From positions 62,001-126,000 of the forward strand of contig NZ_NFSC01000030.1 in the NCBI RefSeq assembly GCF_002157505.1: a stretch of DNA of 64,000 bases, given 5' to 3'. The first letter of the stretch is position 1. Every line of letters begins with the position of its first letter. Of the stretch, positions 46,801-55,845 are shown one piece after another. The stretch is from Arthrobacter agilis. GTDB lineage: Bacteria > Actinomycetota > Actinomycetes > Actinomycetales > Micrococcaceae. The notes below the pieces were generated by a model. It was given only the letters and a program-made list of their open reading frames with translations. It was not told where the DNA came from and made no database searches. Both the position numbers and the translations under genes were made by a program.

Positions 46801-47951
46801 ACACCCCCCTCGACCTCGCAGCCGCATTCACCGACCGCTTCGGCAGCGAACCGGACGGCCTGTGGTCCGCCCCCGGACGCGTGAACGTCATCGGCGAGCA
46901 CACCGACTACAACGGCGGCTTCGTGCTGCCGTTCGCCATCCGCCACTCGACGACGGTCGCCGCGGCCGTCCGCCCCGACCGGACCGTCCGGGTCGCATCC
47001 ACCTTCGCGCCCGACGACGATCCCGTGACGGCCGACCTCGACGCACTCGAGGAAGGAAGCGTGAAGGGCTGGGCGGCGTATCCTCTCGGCGTCTTCTGGG
47101 CCATGGAGCAGTCGGGGTACCGCTGCCCCGGGATGGACATCCTCGTCGACTCGTCCGTGCCCGTGGGTGCAGGCCTCTCCTCGTCCGCGGCGCTCGAGTG
47201 CTCCGTCGCCGTCGCCGTCAACGAGCTCTCGGAGGCCGGCGTGTCCCGGCGGGAACTCGCAGGAATCGGGCAGCTCGCGGAGAACCGCATGGTCGGGGCG
47301 CCCACCGGCATCATGGACCAGTCGGCGTCCCTGCTCGGTGAACCCGGGCACGCCGTCTTCCTCGACTGCCGATCCGGCGATTCCCGGCTCGTCCCCCTCG
47401 ACCTGGAGGGTGCCGGACTGGAGCTGATGGTCATCGACACCCGCGTCAGCCACTCACACGCGACCGGCGGGTATGCGGCGCGCCGCCGCTCCTGCGAACT
47501 CGGCGCCGAGCTGATGGGGGTACCCGCGCTGCGCGACCTGTCGGTCAAGGACCTCGCCGAAGCAGCCGGCGTGCTCGACGAGGAGACGTTCCGGCGTGTG
47601 CGCCACATCGTGACGGAGAACGCGCGCGTCGAGGACGCCGTGCAGGTCCTGACGGCCAAGGGACCCGCGGACCTCGGGTCACTCCTCGTCGCCAGCCACG
47701 CGTCGATGCGCGACGACTTCGAGATCTCCTGTGCCGAACTGGACACGGCGGTGGAGGCGGCACTCGACGCCGGCGCCCTCGGTGCCCGCATGACGGGCGG
47801 CGGTTTCGGCGGGTCCGCCATCGCCCTGGCGCGGGTCGACGACGTGCCTGCCATCCGCGAGGCCGTCGAGGACGCATTCTCCGCTGCCGGATTCCGGGCG
47901 CCGGTCATCTTCAGCGTCCTGCCCGGTGCGGGTGCAGCCCGGATCGCCTGA
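46797..47951 (+). CDS. galK: Galactokinase
   Basis: GHMP-kinase phosphorylating alpha-galactose; 384 residues. Motif 1 APGRVNVIGEHTDYNGGFVLPFAI is the galactokinase signature, motif 2 is PVGAGLSSSAALE (ATP loop), and motif 3 is GARMTGGGFGGSAIAL. The catalytic acid lies in GIMDQSAS. A strong palindromic terminator follows 39 bp after the stop. UDP-galactose 4-epimerase is not in the window. Confidence 0.96.
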   Translation: MNTPLDLAAAFTDRFGSEPDGLWSAPGRVNVIGEHTDYNGGFVLPFAIRHSTTVAAAVRPDRTVRVASTFAPDDDPVTADLDALEEGSVKGWAAYPLGVFWAMEQSGYRCPGMDILVDSSVPVGAGLSSSAALECSVAVAVNELSEAGVSRRELAGIGQLAENRMVGAPTGIMDQSASLLGEPGHAVFLDCRSGDSRLVPLDLEGAGLELMVIDTRVSHSHATGGYAARRRSCELGAELMGVPALRDLSVKDLAEAAGVLDEETFRRVRHIVTENARVEDAVQVLTAKGPADLGSLLVASHASMRDDFEISCAELDTAVEAALDAGALGARMTGGGFGGSAIALARVDDVPAIREAVEDAFSAAGFRAPVIFSVLPGAGAARIA

Positions 47952-47990
47952 GGACCACCCACCTGCCGGCTGACGACCGGGGCCACACAC

Positions 47991-48030
47991 ACGAAGGGGC
48001 CCGCAACCGGATGGTTGCGGGCCCCTTCGT
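47991..48030. terminator. Bidirectional terminator between galK and the BI-1 gene
   Basis: 18-bp perfect arms with loop GGAT. The two genes converge on it, so it can serve both. No long T-run follows. Confidence 0.88.
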
Positions 48031-48105
48031 TCTGCTTCAGATCGGAGACCGTTCCGGAAGGAACGGGTCCGGTCGTATCAGTCGACCTGTATCAGTGGTC
48101 CTGTA

Positions 48106-48960
48106 TCAGTCGTCGCCGCGAAGGATCGCGAGCAGGCGGAGGATCTCCACGTAGAGCCAGACGAGCGTGACGGTGAGACCGAAAGCAGCCGTCCACGAGT
48201 ACTTCTGCGGCGCACCGTGGCGCACTCCCTCGCTGATCGACGTGAAGTCGATGATGAGCGAGAAGGCCGCGAGGCCGATGGCGAAGAGCCCGATGACCAC
48301 TCCGAAGGGGATGTTGGTACCGGGGATGTCTGCACTGCGGACTCCGAACATGCCGTCCGTGACGCCGAACACCATCATGCCGAGGTTGACCAGCGAGAAC
48401 AGCGCGTAGCTGACGATCGCGATCATGAAGAACTTCATGGCCTTCGGGGTGGCCCGTACCTTGCCGCTCTTGAACAGCGCCAGCGTGACACCGAAGACGA
48501 TGAGCGTTCCGGTCAGTGCCTGCAGGGCGATGCCCGGCCAAATGGCCTCGAAGAACATGGTGAGTCCGCCGAGGAACAGGCCCTCGAGCCCGGCGTAGGC
48601 CAGGATCAGCGCGGGGGACGGCTCGCGCTTGAACGAGTTCACGAGGCCGAGCACGAAACCGCCGAGCGCACCGACCACCATCAGCGGAACGGCGAGGCCC
48701 GGAACGAGGAACGCCGGAACCGCGGCACCCAGCAGCACGACACCCAGGCACAGCAGTGTCTTGACGATGACGTCGTCGAACGTCATGCGTCCCGTCTGCG
48801 CAGGCCCTGCGGACGGCTGGTTGTACATGTGCTCCAGCTGCTGCTGGTTGGCGATCGTCTGGCCCGCGTACGTCGCAGTGCCGTATCCCGCCATCTGGTT
48901 GCCTCGGGTAGCGGAACGGAAGGTCTTTCCGTTGAATACCGGATTACCGCCAAGTGCCAT
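48106..48960 (-). CDS. Bax inhibitor-1 / YccA family membrane protein
   Basis: A 284-residue protein with a glycine/glutamine-rich cytoplasmic start and seven membrane helices (about 75-280). Typical blocks are GAAVPAFLVPGLAVPLMVVGALGGFVLGLV, AGLEGLFLGGLTMFFE and the last helix VRHGAPQKYSWTAAFGLTVTLVWLYVEILRLLAIL. Relatives are calcium-leak channels; the bacterial role is open. ATG 48960 has GGAGGA about 10 nt upstream; an upstream in-frame start at 49014 is less likely. Confidence 0.9.
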   Translation of the reverse strand: MALGGNPVFNGKTFRSATRGNQMAGYGTATYAGQTIANQQQLEHMYNQPSAGPAQTGRMTFDDVIVKTLLCLGVVLLGAAVPAFLVPGLAVPLMVVGALGGFVLGLVNSFKREPSPALILAYAGLEGLFLGGLTMFFEAIWPGIALQALTGTLIVFGVTLALFKSGKVRATPKAMKFFMIAIVSYALFSLVNLGMMVFGVTDGMFGVRSADIPGTNIPFGVVIGLFAIGLAAFSLIIDFTSISEGVRHGAPQKYSWTAAFGLTVTLVWLYVEILRLLAILRGDD

Positions 48961-49106
48961 TTCTGTTAGTCCTCCATTAGGGGGCTGAGTGTCCTGCAAC
49001 CCTACCAATTCCAACGGTTCGAGCGGATTTTTGTTCCCGGACAGGCCCCGGCGGCATGCTGCCCGGGAGCGGAATTACAACACCAAGGCGGCTGGGTAAA
49101 ACTTTC

Positions 49107-49197
49107 GTTACCGAATCGCTACCTCTGTCGGATGCTTTTGCGAAATGCCGAAACATGCCGCTAGTAACATGAGCCCCACGCCCGTGACACTCGTCAC
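49107..49197 (+). promoter_or_regulatory. Array of GTNAC half-sites upstream of livHMGF
   Basis: GTTAC (49107) - 6 bp - GCTAC (49118), GTAAC (49164), and the perfect palindrome GTGAC-ACTC-GTCAC (49184-49197). The same palindrome with R/Y changes lies upstream of the receptor gene at 55966-55979. GTNAC half-sites spaced by 6 bp resemble GlnR nitrogen-regulator boxes. The intergenic region of 293 bp is shared with the BI-1 gene. Confidence 0.5.
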
Positions 49198-49253
49198 AAC
49201 TGTTGATCCCGGCGCCCGCCGCCGGGCCTGCCCCCACCGTGGAGGTTCCCATC

Positions 49254-50594
49254 GTGTTTCCCCTATTGACACCTGCGCGGATCAGGAGACCCCTGCTGCT
49301 GGTGCTCGGCCTCCTGGCCACCGTGCTGCTCGGTGCCCCCGCGGCGCACGCGTCCCCCCAGCCGCCCGTCCCTGGAATCCACCAGATCCAGGCCGCCTGG
49401 AGCGTCCAGGCCCAGGATTTCGACTATTCGATCGGCGGCGTTCTCCGCGGTGTCGACGGTCCCATCGCCGACGTGACGGTCACGGCGACAGGCAACGGCT
49501 TCGAGGGTGAGACCACCTCGGGCCCCAACGGCGCCTGGAGCATCGATGTGCCCGAGCAGGGCACCTACGAGGTGGCGATCGACGAGGACACCCTTCCCGA
49601 GGGCATCGCCCTCGCGGAGGGACAGCAGAACCCCCGAGAGGTGACGTTCGCCAACACGTCGAGCGCCACGACGCTCTTCCTCTTCGGCGAGGGCATCGTC
49701 GCCCAGCAGACAGCCTTCCTGGACACGCTCGCGGAGCGTGCCCTCGCAGGATTCAGCTTCGGTCTGCTCCTGGCGCTGAGCGCCGTCGGCCTCTCCCTCA
49801 TTTTCGGCACCACGGGCCTGACCAACTTCGCGCACGGCGAGATGGTGACCCTCGGCGCCGTCCTCGCCTTCGCCTTCGCTTCTGTCGGACTCCCGATCGC
49901 GGTCTCGATCGTGCTCGCCGTCCTCGGTGGCGGACTCCTCGGCTACGTGCAGGACGCCGGGCTCTGGAAGCCCCTGCGGCGCCGCGGCACGGGTCTTGTG
50001 CCGATGATGATCGTGAGCATCGGTTTCGCACTCGCGCTGCGCTACATCATCCAGTTCTTCTTCGGTGGCGCAACACAGCAGCTGCCCGGTTCGCAGAGCG
50101 AGATCATCGACATCGGTTCCGTGTCCATCTCCCGCAACAACCTGACGTCGCTGATCGTGAGCCTCGTGATCATCCTGGCGGTCGCATTCCTGCTCCTTCG
50201 GACCCGCATCGGCAAGGCCACCCGCGCGGTCGCCGACAACCCCGCCCTCGCCGCTGCGTCCGGTATCGACGTGGACCGCGTCATCCGGATCGTCTGGGTC
50301 CTCGGCGGGATGCTTGCGGCCCTCGGCGGCATCCTCTGGGCCTACTACCGTCCGGGCGTGTCCTTCAACATGGGCCAGCAGATCCTGCTGCTCATCTTCG
50401 CCGGCGTCACCCTCGGCGGACTCGGCACCGTCTTCGGCGCACTCGTCGGTTCCATCATCGTCGGGCTGTTCGTGGAGATCTCCACGATCTGGCTCGAGGC
50501 AGACCTCAAATACGTGGGAGCTCTGCTGATCATGATTCTCGTGCTCCTGTTCCGGCCGCAGGGTATCCTCGGCCGCCGTGAGCGCATAGGTTAG
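49254..50594 (+). CDS. livH: LivH-type branched-chain amino acid ABC permease with an N-terminal extracytoplasmic domain
   Basis: A 446-residue permease. Residues 1-35 are a signal peptide (RRPLLLVLGLLATVLLGAPAAHA). Residues about 60-140 form a beta-sandwich carboxypeptidase-regulatory-like module (YSIGGVLRGVDGPIADVTVTATGNGF, TSGPNGAWSIDVPEQGTYEVAID). Residues from about 160 form the LivH permease: LALSAVGLSLIFGTTGLTNFAHGEMV, RAVADNPALAAASGID (EAA-like loop) and the C-terminal LLFRPQGILG. Most LivH proteins lack the extra domain. GTG 49254 has GGAGG upstream. livM follows after 9 bp. Confidence 0.9.
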   Translation: MFPLLTPARIRRPLLLVLGLLATVLLGAPAAHASPQPPVPGIHQIQAAWSVQAQDFDYSIGGVLRGVDGPIADVTVTATGNGFEGETTSGPNGAWSIDVPEQGTYEVAIDEDTLPEGIALAEGQQNPREVTFANTSSATTLFLFGEGIVAQQTAFLDTLAERALAGFSFGLLLALSAVGLSLIFGTTGLTNFAHGEMVTLGAVLAFAFASVGLPIAVSIVLAVLGGGLLGYVQDAGLWKPLRRRGTGLVPMMIVSIGFALALRYIIQFFFGGATQQLPGSQSEIIDIGSVSISRNNLTSLIVSLVIILAVAFLLLRTRIGKATRAVADNPALAAASGIDVDRVIRIVWVLGGMLAALGGILWAYYRPGVSFNMGQQILLLIFAGVTLGGLGTVFGALVGSIIVGLFVEISTIWLEADLKYVGALLIMILVLLFRPQGILGRRERIG

Positions 50595-50603
50595 GGACTC
50601 GTC

Positions 50604-51584
50604 ATGGACTTCGCAAACATCTTTGTCAACGCCTTCGGCGAACTGATCAGCCCGACGACGGCGGCCTACGCGCTCGCCGCCCTCGGCCTCGCCGTCCACT
50701 TCGGCTATTCGGGCCTCCTGAACTTCGGGCAGGCCGGATTCATGGCCGTCGGAGCCTACGGTTACGCCATCTCGACCCTCAGTTTCAACGCCCCACTGCC
50801 CGTGGCCGTCCTCGTGGCGCTGCTGTCCTCGGTGGTCTTCGCGATCGTGCTGGGCATCCCCACCTTGCGCCTCCGGGCGGACTACCTGGCCATCGTGACG
50901 ATCGCGGCGGCGGAGATCATCCGCTACATCGTGACGACCAACGGCCTGACGGACGTCACGGGTTCCGCGAACGGCCTCGCAGCCTTTGAGGGGGGTTTCT
51001 TCGGGCTCAACCCGTTCCCACCGGGCAGGTACAACATCGGCCCACTCGGCATGAACGAGCGGGACTTCTGGATCCGGATCGTCGCCTGGACGGTCGTCAT
51101 CCTCGCGTGCATCGTCATCTGGCTCCTCATGCGCAGCCCCTGGGGCCGCGTGCTCAAGGGCATCCGCGAGGACGAGAACGCCGTGCGCTCCCTGGGCAAG
51201 AACGTGTACGCCTACAAGATGCAGGCCCTCGTGATCGGCGGTGTGCTCGGCTCCCTTGCGGGCATCGTCTTCACGCTGCCACGCGGTGCCGTACAGCCCG
51301 GCAACTACGCGACGGAGCTGACGTTCTTCCTCTACACCTGCCTCCTCCTCGGGGGCGTGGCCACCGTCCTCGGACCGGTCATCGGGGCGATGATCTTCTG
51401 GGTGGTGCTCTCATTAACGCAGGGACTCCTGTCCGGAGCGATCGACGTCGGCGTCATCACGTTCCTGTCCAATACACAGGCCGGCCAGCTGCGCTACATC
51501 CTCGTGGGTGTGGCACTGATGCTGCTCATGGTCTTCAGGCCGCAGGGCGTCCTGGGTAACAAGAAGGAGTTGGCGTTCGCATGA
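50604..51584 (+). CDS. livM: LivM-type branched-chain amino acid ABC permease
   Basis: The partner permease, 326 residues, with about nine membrane helices: LAALGLAVHFGYSGLLNFGQAGFMAVGAYGYA, LRLRADYLAIVTIAAAEIIRYI, the EAA-type loop LKGIREDENAVRSLGKNVYAYKM and C-terminal MVFRPQGVLG. Codon 271 is a TTA leucine codon (51414-51416), very rare at this GC content. Its stop overlaps the livG start by 4 bp. Confidence 0.93.
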   Translation: MDFANIFVNAFGELISPTTAAYALAALGLAVHFGYSGLLNFGQAGFMAVGAYGYAISTLSFNAPLPVAVLVALLSSVVFAIVLGIPTLRLRADYLAIVTIAAAEIIRYIVTTNGLTDVTGSANGLAAFEGGFFGLNPFPPGRYNIGPLGMNERDFWIRIVAWTVVILACIVIWLLMRSPWGRVLKGIREDENAVRSLGKNVYAYKMQALVIGGVLGSLAGIVFTLPRGAVQPGNYATELTFFLYTCLLLGGVATVLGPVIGAMIFWVVLSLTQGLLSGAIDVGVITFLSNTQAGQLRYILVGVALMLLMVFRPQGVLGNKKELAFA

Positions 51585-52750
51585 CCTCCAACCAGAACGA
51601 CGGCACACCCGACACCGGCGGCGACGCACCGGGTACGGGCGGTGCCCACGCGGCACATGTCCCGGTCGAGGCCGCAGGAGGAGCCGCCCCCGGGGACACG
51701 GCTTCACGCGACACGGGTTCACGTGAGGGTGCTTCAAGCGACGCGGCCTCCACGGAACGCGACTACATGATGGACTCCGAGCCGATCACCACCGACCCGG
51801 CCGGTCCGGGGTGCCGCAAGCGCGATCCCATCGTCGTCGCCCGCAACGTCACGCGAAGCTTCGGCGGCATCAATGCCGTCGACGTGGAGTACCTCGAGAT
51901 CCCCCGGCACAAGATCACCGCGCTGATCGGTCCCAACGGAGCCGGCAAGACCACGCTGTTCAACCTGCTGACCGGTTTCGACGTGCCCAACAGCGGGGAC
52001 TGGGAGTTCGACGGCAAGCCCCTCGCCAAGGTCGCCTCGCACAAGGTGGCGCGCATGGGCATGGTCCGCACGTTCCAGCTCACCAAGGTCATGGGCAAGC
52101 TCACCGTCATGGAGAACATGCGGCTGGGCGCCACGGATCAGCCCGGTGAGAGCCTGGCCCGCGCCCTCTTCAAGGGCATGTGGGGTGGACGCGAGCGGGA
52201 GATCACCCAGCAGGCAGAGGTGCTGCTCGCGAAATTCAAGCTCGACACCAAGCGCGACGACTACGCAGCCTCCCTCTCGGGCGGGCAGCGCAAGCTCCTC
52301 GAGATGGCGCGGGCGCTCATGGTCCGGCCTCGGCTCGTGATGCTCGACGAGCCGATGGCAGGGGTCAACCCGGCGCTGACGCAATCGCTCCTCGACCACA
52401 TCAAGAACCTCAAGGCCGAGGGCATGACCGTCCTCTTCGTCGAGCACGACATGCACATGGTCCGGCACATCGCCGACTGGGTGGTGGTCATGGCGGAAGG
52501 CAAGGTCGTCGCGGAAGGACCGCCGGACATCGTCATGAAGGACCAGGCCGTCATCGACGCCTACCTGGGCGCCCACCACGATGTCGATCTCGGTGACGAG
52601 ACCGGGATCGAGCGCCTCGAGGAGGAGCTCGCCCACGACGACGCGTCGATCGTCGGTACCGAGAACGAGGGCATCCTCGGCCACGGCGTCACCGAGGTCG
52701 GAGGCGCCCATGCCGCCGGCCGCCACCACAAGGATGAGGAGACGAAGTGA
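51581..52750 (+). CDS. livG: LivG-type ABC transporter ATPase with extended termini
   Basis: The ATPase that drives the permeases; 389 residues. Walker A GPNGAGKTT is at 117-125, the ABC signature LSGGQRKLLEMARAL near 228, Walker B VMLDEPMAGVNP near 253 and H-loop VEHDMHM near 288. The LivG-type C-terminus is present. About 80 residues at the N-terminus (Gly/Thr/Ser/Asp-rich) and 60 at the C-terminus (acidic, then His-rich GGAHAAGRHHKDE) are extra. An internal ATG at 51767 is an alternative start. Both ends overlap neighbouring genes by 4 bp. Confidence 0.93.
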   Translation: MTSNQNDGTPDTGGDAPGTGGAHAAHVPVEAAGGAAPGDTASRDTGSREGASSDAASTERDYMMDSEPITTDPAGPGCRKRDPIVVARNVTRSFGGINAVDVEYLEIPRHKITALIGPNGAGKTTLFNLLTGFDVPNSGDWEFDGKPLAKVASHKVARMGMVRTFQLTKVMGKLTVMENMRLGATDQPGESLARALFKGMWGGREREITQQAEVLLAKFKLDTKRDDYAASLSGGQRKLLEMARALMVRPRLVMLDEPMAGVNPALTQSLLDHIKNLKAEGMTVLFVEHDMHMVRHIADWVVVMAEGKVVAEGPPDIVMKDQAVIDAYLGAHHDVDLGDETGIERLEEELAHDDASIVGTENEGILGHGVTEVGGAHAAGRHHKDEETK

Positions 52751-53490
52751 GAGAGGAATTCGAGGGAGACTCGGTGGTCAAGGTCACCGACCTCGTTGCG
52801 GGCTACATTCCCGGCGTGAACATCCTGAACGGTTGCAGCATCGAGGCCCGCCGTGGCGAGCTGATCGGCATCATCGGTCCGAACGGAGCCGGCAAGTCGA
52901 CGCTCCTTAAGGCGATGTTCGGCCTCGTCAAGGTCCACTCGGGGACCGTCGTCGTGCGCGGCCAGGACCTCACGGGCCTCAAGGCGAATCGGCTCGTGAG
53001 CCGTGGTGTCGGCTTCGTGCCGCAGAACAACAACGTCTTCGGCACGCTGACCATCGAGGAGAACCTCCAGATGGGCATGTACCAGCGGCCCAAGGACTTC
53101 AAGGAGCGCTTCGACTTCGTGACCGGCCTCTTCCCCGAACTGGGGAGGCGGAAGGCGCAGCGTGCCGGTTCCCTGTCCGGCGGTGAGCGCCAGATGGTTG
53201 CGATGGGTCGCGCGCTCATGATGGATCCCGCGGTGCTGCTGCTGGACGAGCCGTCGGCCGGGCTCTCTCCCGTCAAGCAGGACGAGACGTTCCTCCGCGT
53301 CCACGAGATCAACCGGGCCGGTGTCTCCGTGATCATGGTGGAGCAGAACGCCCGTCGTTGCCTGCAGATCTGCGACCGTGCCTACGTGCTGGACCAGGGC
53401 AAGGACGCCTACACGGGCACCGGGCGTGAGCTGATGAAGGATCCGAAGGTCATCCAGCTCTACCTCGGCACGCTGGCCGACACCGCCTGA
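52747..53490 (+). CDS. livF: LivF-type ABC transporter ATPase
   Basis: Second ATPase of the LivFGHM complex, 247 residues: Walker A IIGPNGAGKST, signature SLSGGERQMVAMGRAL, Walker B VLLLDEPSAGLSP, and the LivF-type C-terminus YLGTLADTA. GTG 52747 overlaps livG by 4 bp. A strong terminator follows 31 bp after the stop. Confidence 0.94.
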   Translation: MREEFEGDSVVKVTDLVAGYIPGVNILNGCSIEARRGELIGIIGPNGAGKSTLLKAMFGLVKVHSGTVVVRGQDLTGLKANRLVSRGVGFVPQNNNVFGTLTIEENLQMGMYQRPKDFKERFDFVTGLFPELGRRKAQRAGSLSGGERQMVAMGRALMMDPAVLLLDEPSAGLSPVKQDETFLRVHEINRAGVSVIMVEQNARRCLQICDRAYVLDQGKDAYTGTGRELMKDPKVIQLYLGTLADTA

Positions 53491-53521
53491 GGCATCCGGG
53501 CGGACCGTGGGCGCAGAGCGC

Positions 53522-53563
53522 AAGGGATGGGTGGAACCGGCAACGGTTCCACCCATCCCTTTT
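53522..53563 (+). terminator. Intrinsic terminator after livF
   Basis: 18-bp perfect arms (53522-53539 and 53544-53561), loop GCAA, then TT and an AT-rich stretch. Confidence 0.92.
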
Positions 53564-53623
53564 AATGACCGCTACCTTGGGGAGGGCAGAAGGAGCGAGT
53601 ACCACGGGAAGGACGGACGGCAC

Positions 53624-54328
53624 ATGGCAGCAGTGAGTGATGCGATCGGCAAGGGGTTCGAGGTGGTGTTCCGCGGCATCAAGCACCTGCGGCGGCACCG
53701 CCCCATCCACTCACGGGGGTTGAGACTCGACGGCACGGCCGTGGTGCACGACCACGGACTGAGGAGCGGGATCGCCTGGATCGACCGGCCGGGTGAGTCT
53801 CCCGCCACCGCACGGGTCTCACGCTCCGTGGGCACCCCGGACGGATTGCCCGACGTCGTCGGGCTCGCGGTGCGGTTCCACCACCCCGACTCCGGGCCCA
53901 TGCCGCCGTTCTCTGACATCCTGCTGTCCTCGACCGGCTGGTCCTTCCCGGGCCGCTTCGCGCTGATTCCCCGGCTCCGCGCCTCGCGGGCTCCCCTGAC
54001 CACGATGATGCCGTACCGCGGCGAGGACGGCCCGGTACTGCTCGGGGCGCGGACACTATCCCCTACCGGGCTGCCGTCCTCCCTGCGGGGCTTCGAGCGG
54101 GCCCTGGGGACCTCTCCGTGGCAACTCGGCCTGTACTTCGCCACACCCCGCGGGTTATGGCAGCACTTCGGCACCCTCACGCTGCGCCTGGACCCCGAGG
54201 GGGAGGAGAAGGACCTGCGCTTCGACGCCGTCCTGCACCCTCTGGCCGGCGCCCAGACCTATGACTGGACACGCAGGGTCCGCGAGCCCTCCTATGCCGT
54301 CTCCAGGCGCGCACCAGGCGATGCCTGA
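53624..54328 (+). CDS. Uncharacterised protein with faint catalase-fold resemblance
   Basis: A 234-residue soluble protein I cannot firmly classify. By eye, HSRGLRLDGTA (with H29) and ATARVSRSVGTPDGLPDVVGLAVRF resemble the HARGAGAxG and VRFSTVAG-RDxRGFAxKF segments of catalase-related proteins, but the downstream heme-pocket Asn and Tyr regions are not recognisable. It may be a degenerate or non-heme relative. Codon 178 is a TTA leucine codon. ATG 53624 has GGAAGGA about 11 nt upstream. It is transcribed alone between the livF terminator and another hairpin. Confidence 0.5.
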   Translation: MAAVSDAIGKGFEVVFRGIKHLRRHRPIHSRGLRLDGTAVVHDHGLRSGIAWIDRPGESPATARVSRSVGTPDGLPDVVGLAVRFHHPDSGPMPPFSDILLSSTGWSFPGRFALIPRLRASRAPLTTMMPYRGEDGPVLLGARTLSPTGLPSSLRGFERALGTSPWQLGLYFATPRGLWQHFGTLTLRLDPEGEEKDLRFDAVLHPLAGAQTYDWTRRVREPSYAVSRRAPGDA

Positions 54329-54371
54329 GCACAGCGGCTGCCCGGTCCTCCCAGTCCTCCCAGCACAGCAC

Positions 54372-54415
54372 AAAGCCCCGGCCGCACCTTCCATAGGAAG
54401 GGCTGCCGGGGCCTT
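54372..54415. terminator. Compound hairpin between two convergent genes
   Basis: Outer arms AAGCCCCGGC and GCCGGGGCCTT enclose an inner CCTTCC-ATA-GGAAGG stem. It lies between the catalase-like gene and the ABC receptor gene. Confidence 0.7.
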
Positions 54416-54450
54416 GAACCACCTACCGGAGCAGGCTCCGGGATGAGTCC

Positions 54451-55845
54451 CTAGAGCTTTCCGGTCTCGGACCGGCTCGGCTGGGGCTTGTTGTCGGCAT
54501 CGTACTTGTAGATGCCGATGGTGGCCTCGGTGGGGTCACCGTTGGCGTCGAAGGCGACGGGACCGGAGATGCCGTCGTAGTCAATGTCCTCGCCGTTGCG
54601 CAGGAGCGTGACGCAGCCTGCGAAGTCGAAGCACTTGGTGCCGTCCTTCGACACCCCCTCGAGCTGCTTCGCGATCTCCGTCCCCTCGATGCTCCCCGCT
54701 GCCTCGGAGGCCAGCGAGATCAGGTTTACGGCGTCATAACTCGCACCGGCATAGGCGTAGCTGGTCAGCTTGGGATCGACGGTTGCCAGGGCTTCCTGGA
54801 ACCCGGTGCCGATGAAGGGACCGGGAATGGTGCCCTGGGCTCCTTCCAGGGTCCCCTGCTCGAGGTCCGCGCTGTAGTCGCCGGTGTTGCCGTCGACCAT
54901 GAACAGCGTGCTGGGATCGATGCCCTTGGCCACGAGCAGCGGGACGATGCTCTTGGCCTCGTCGAAGCTGATGAGCACGAGAGCATCGGGCTTTGCCGCG
55001 GCGATGGCGTCGACCTGGCTCGAGAACTGCGAGTCACCCGTGTTGTAGATCTCGTTGGCGACGACCTGACCGCCTGCAGCCTCGACGGTCTCCTGGATGG
55101 TGCCCTGCAGACCGGTCCCGTAGGGATCGTTGATGGTGATCATGCCGACGGTCTGGGCACCGCACGTCATGATGTAGTTACCGAGCGTGCGGCCCTGGAG
55201 CACGTCCGAGGGAGCGGTGCGCCAGTACAGGCCGTTGTCGTCCCAGGTGCTGAACTCGGCCGCCGTGTTGGCGGGCGAGAACTGCACGACGCCGGCGCCG
55301 GTGATCTGGCCGATAACGGTCTTGGAGACGCCCGAGGACGCGGCACCGATGATCGCGCTGACGTCCTGCGAGAGCAGGTCCGTGACGGACTGGGTCGCGA
55401 TGTCGGTCGTGGTGTCACCGGAGTCACGCTGCGTGATCGAGACATCCTGGCCCAGGACGCCACCGGCCGCGTTGACCTCATTGACGGCGAGGTTGACGCC
55501 CGCGATCTCGGGCGGGCCGAGGTACGCGAGATTTCCGGTCGTCGGCAGGAGGGATCCGAGCTTCAGGGGCTCGGGACTCGTGGTCTTGCTCGCCGGTACG
55601 GCCTCAGGGTCACCCTTCTCGCCCTGCTCCTCGCCGGCGCCACCCTCGCTCTCGGGGCATGCCAGAGCCGACGTTGCGGCGGCAGCAGTGGTCTCGGTGT
55701 CGCCGGCGCCATCGGAACTCGTGGTTCCGCCGCCGCCGCAGCCGGAGGCAAAGAGCGCGATCCCCAGGCTCAGGGCAGCGACCTTTCCCGCGCGCGTGGC
55801 ATTGTCCCCGATGCCGAGCAGCGCGGAGTTGCGTGTTGCAGTCAT
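54451..55845 (-). CDS. Branched-chain amino acid ABC transporter receptor lipoprotein (LivK/Peripla_BP_6 type)
   Basis: Extracellular solute-binding lipoprotein of 464 residues. Signal peptide with lipobox LFASGC, lipidated C36. A Ser/Thr/Glu-rich linker runs to about 85, then the Venus-flytrap core LKLGSLLPTTGNLAYLGPPEIAGVNLAVNEVNAAGGVLGQDV, IIGAASSGVSKTVI, INDPYGTGLQ and YAYAGASYDAVNLI. It surely feeds LivHMGF but is encoded convergently, with its own promoter. GGAGAC precedes ATG 55845. The exact amino acid cannot be told; a broad hydrophobic amino acid or amide receptor is possible. Confidence 0.92.
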   Translation of the reverse strand: MTATRNSALLGIGDNATRAGKVAALSLGIALFASGCGGGGTTSSDGAGDTETTAAAATSALACPESEGGAGEEQGEKGDPEAVPASKTTSPEPLKLGSLLPTTGNLAYLGPPEIAGVNLAVNEVNAAGGVLGQDVSITQRDSGDTTTDIATQSVTDLLSQDVSAIIGAASSGVSKTVIGQITGAGVVQFSPANTAAEFSTWDDNGLYWRTAPSDVLQGRTLGNYIMTCGAQTVGMITINDPYGTGLQGTIQETVEAAGGQVVANEIYNTGDSQFSSQVDAIAAAKPDALVLISFDEAKSIVPLLVAKGIDPSTLFMVDGNTGDYSADLEQGTLEGAQGTIPGPFIGTGFQEALATVDPKLTSYAYAGASYDAVNLISLASEAAGSIEGTEIAKQLEGVSKDGTKCFDFAGCVTLLRNGEDIDYDGISGPVAFDANGDPTEATIGIYKYDADNKPQPSRSETGKL

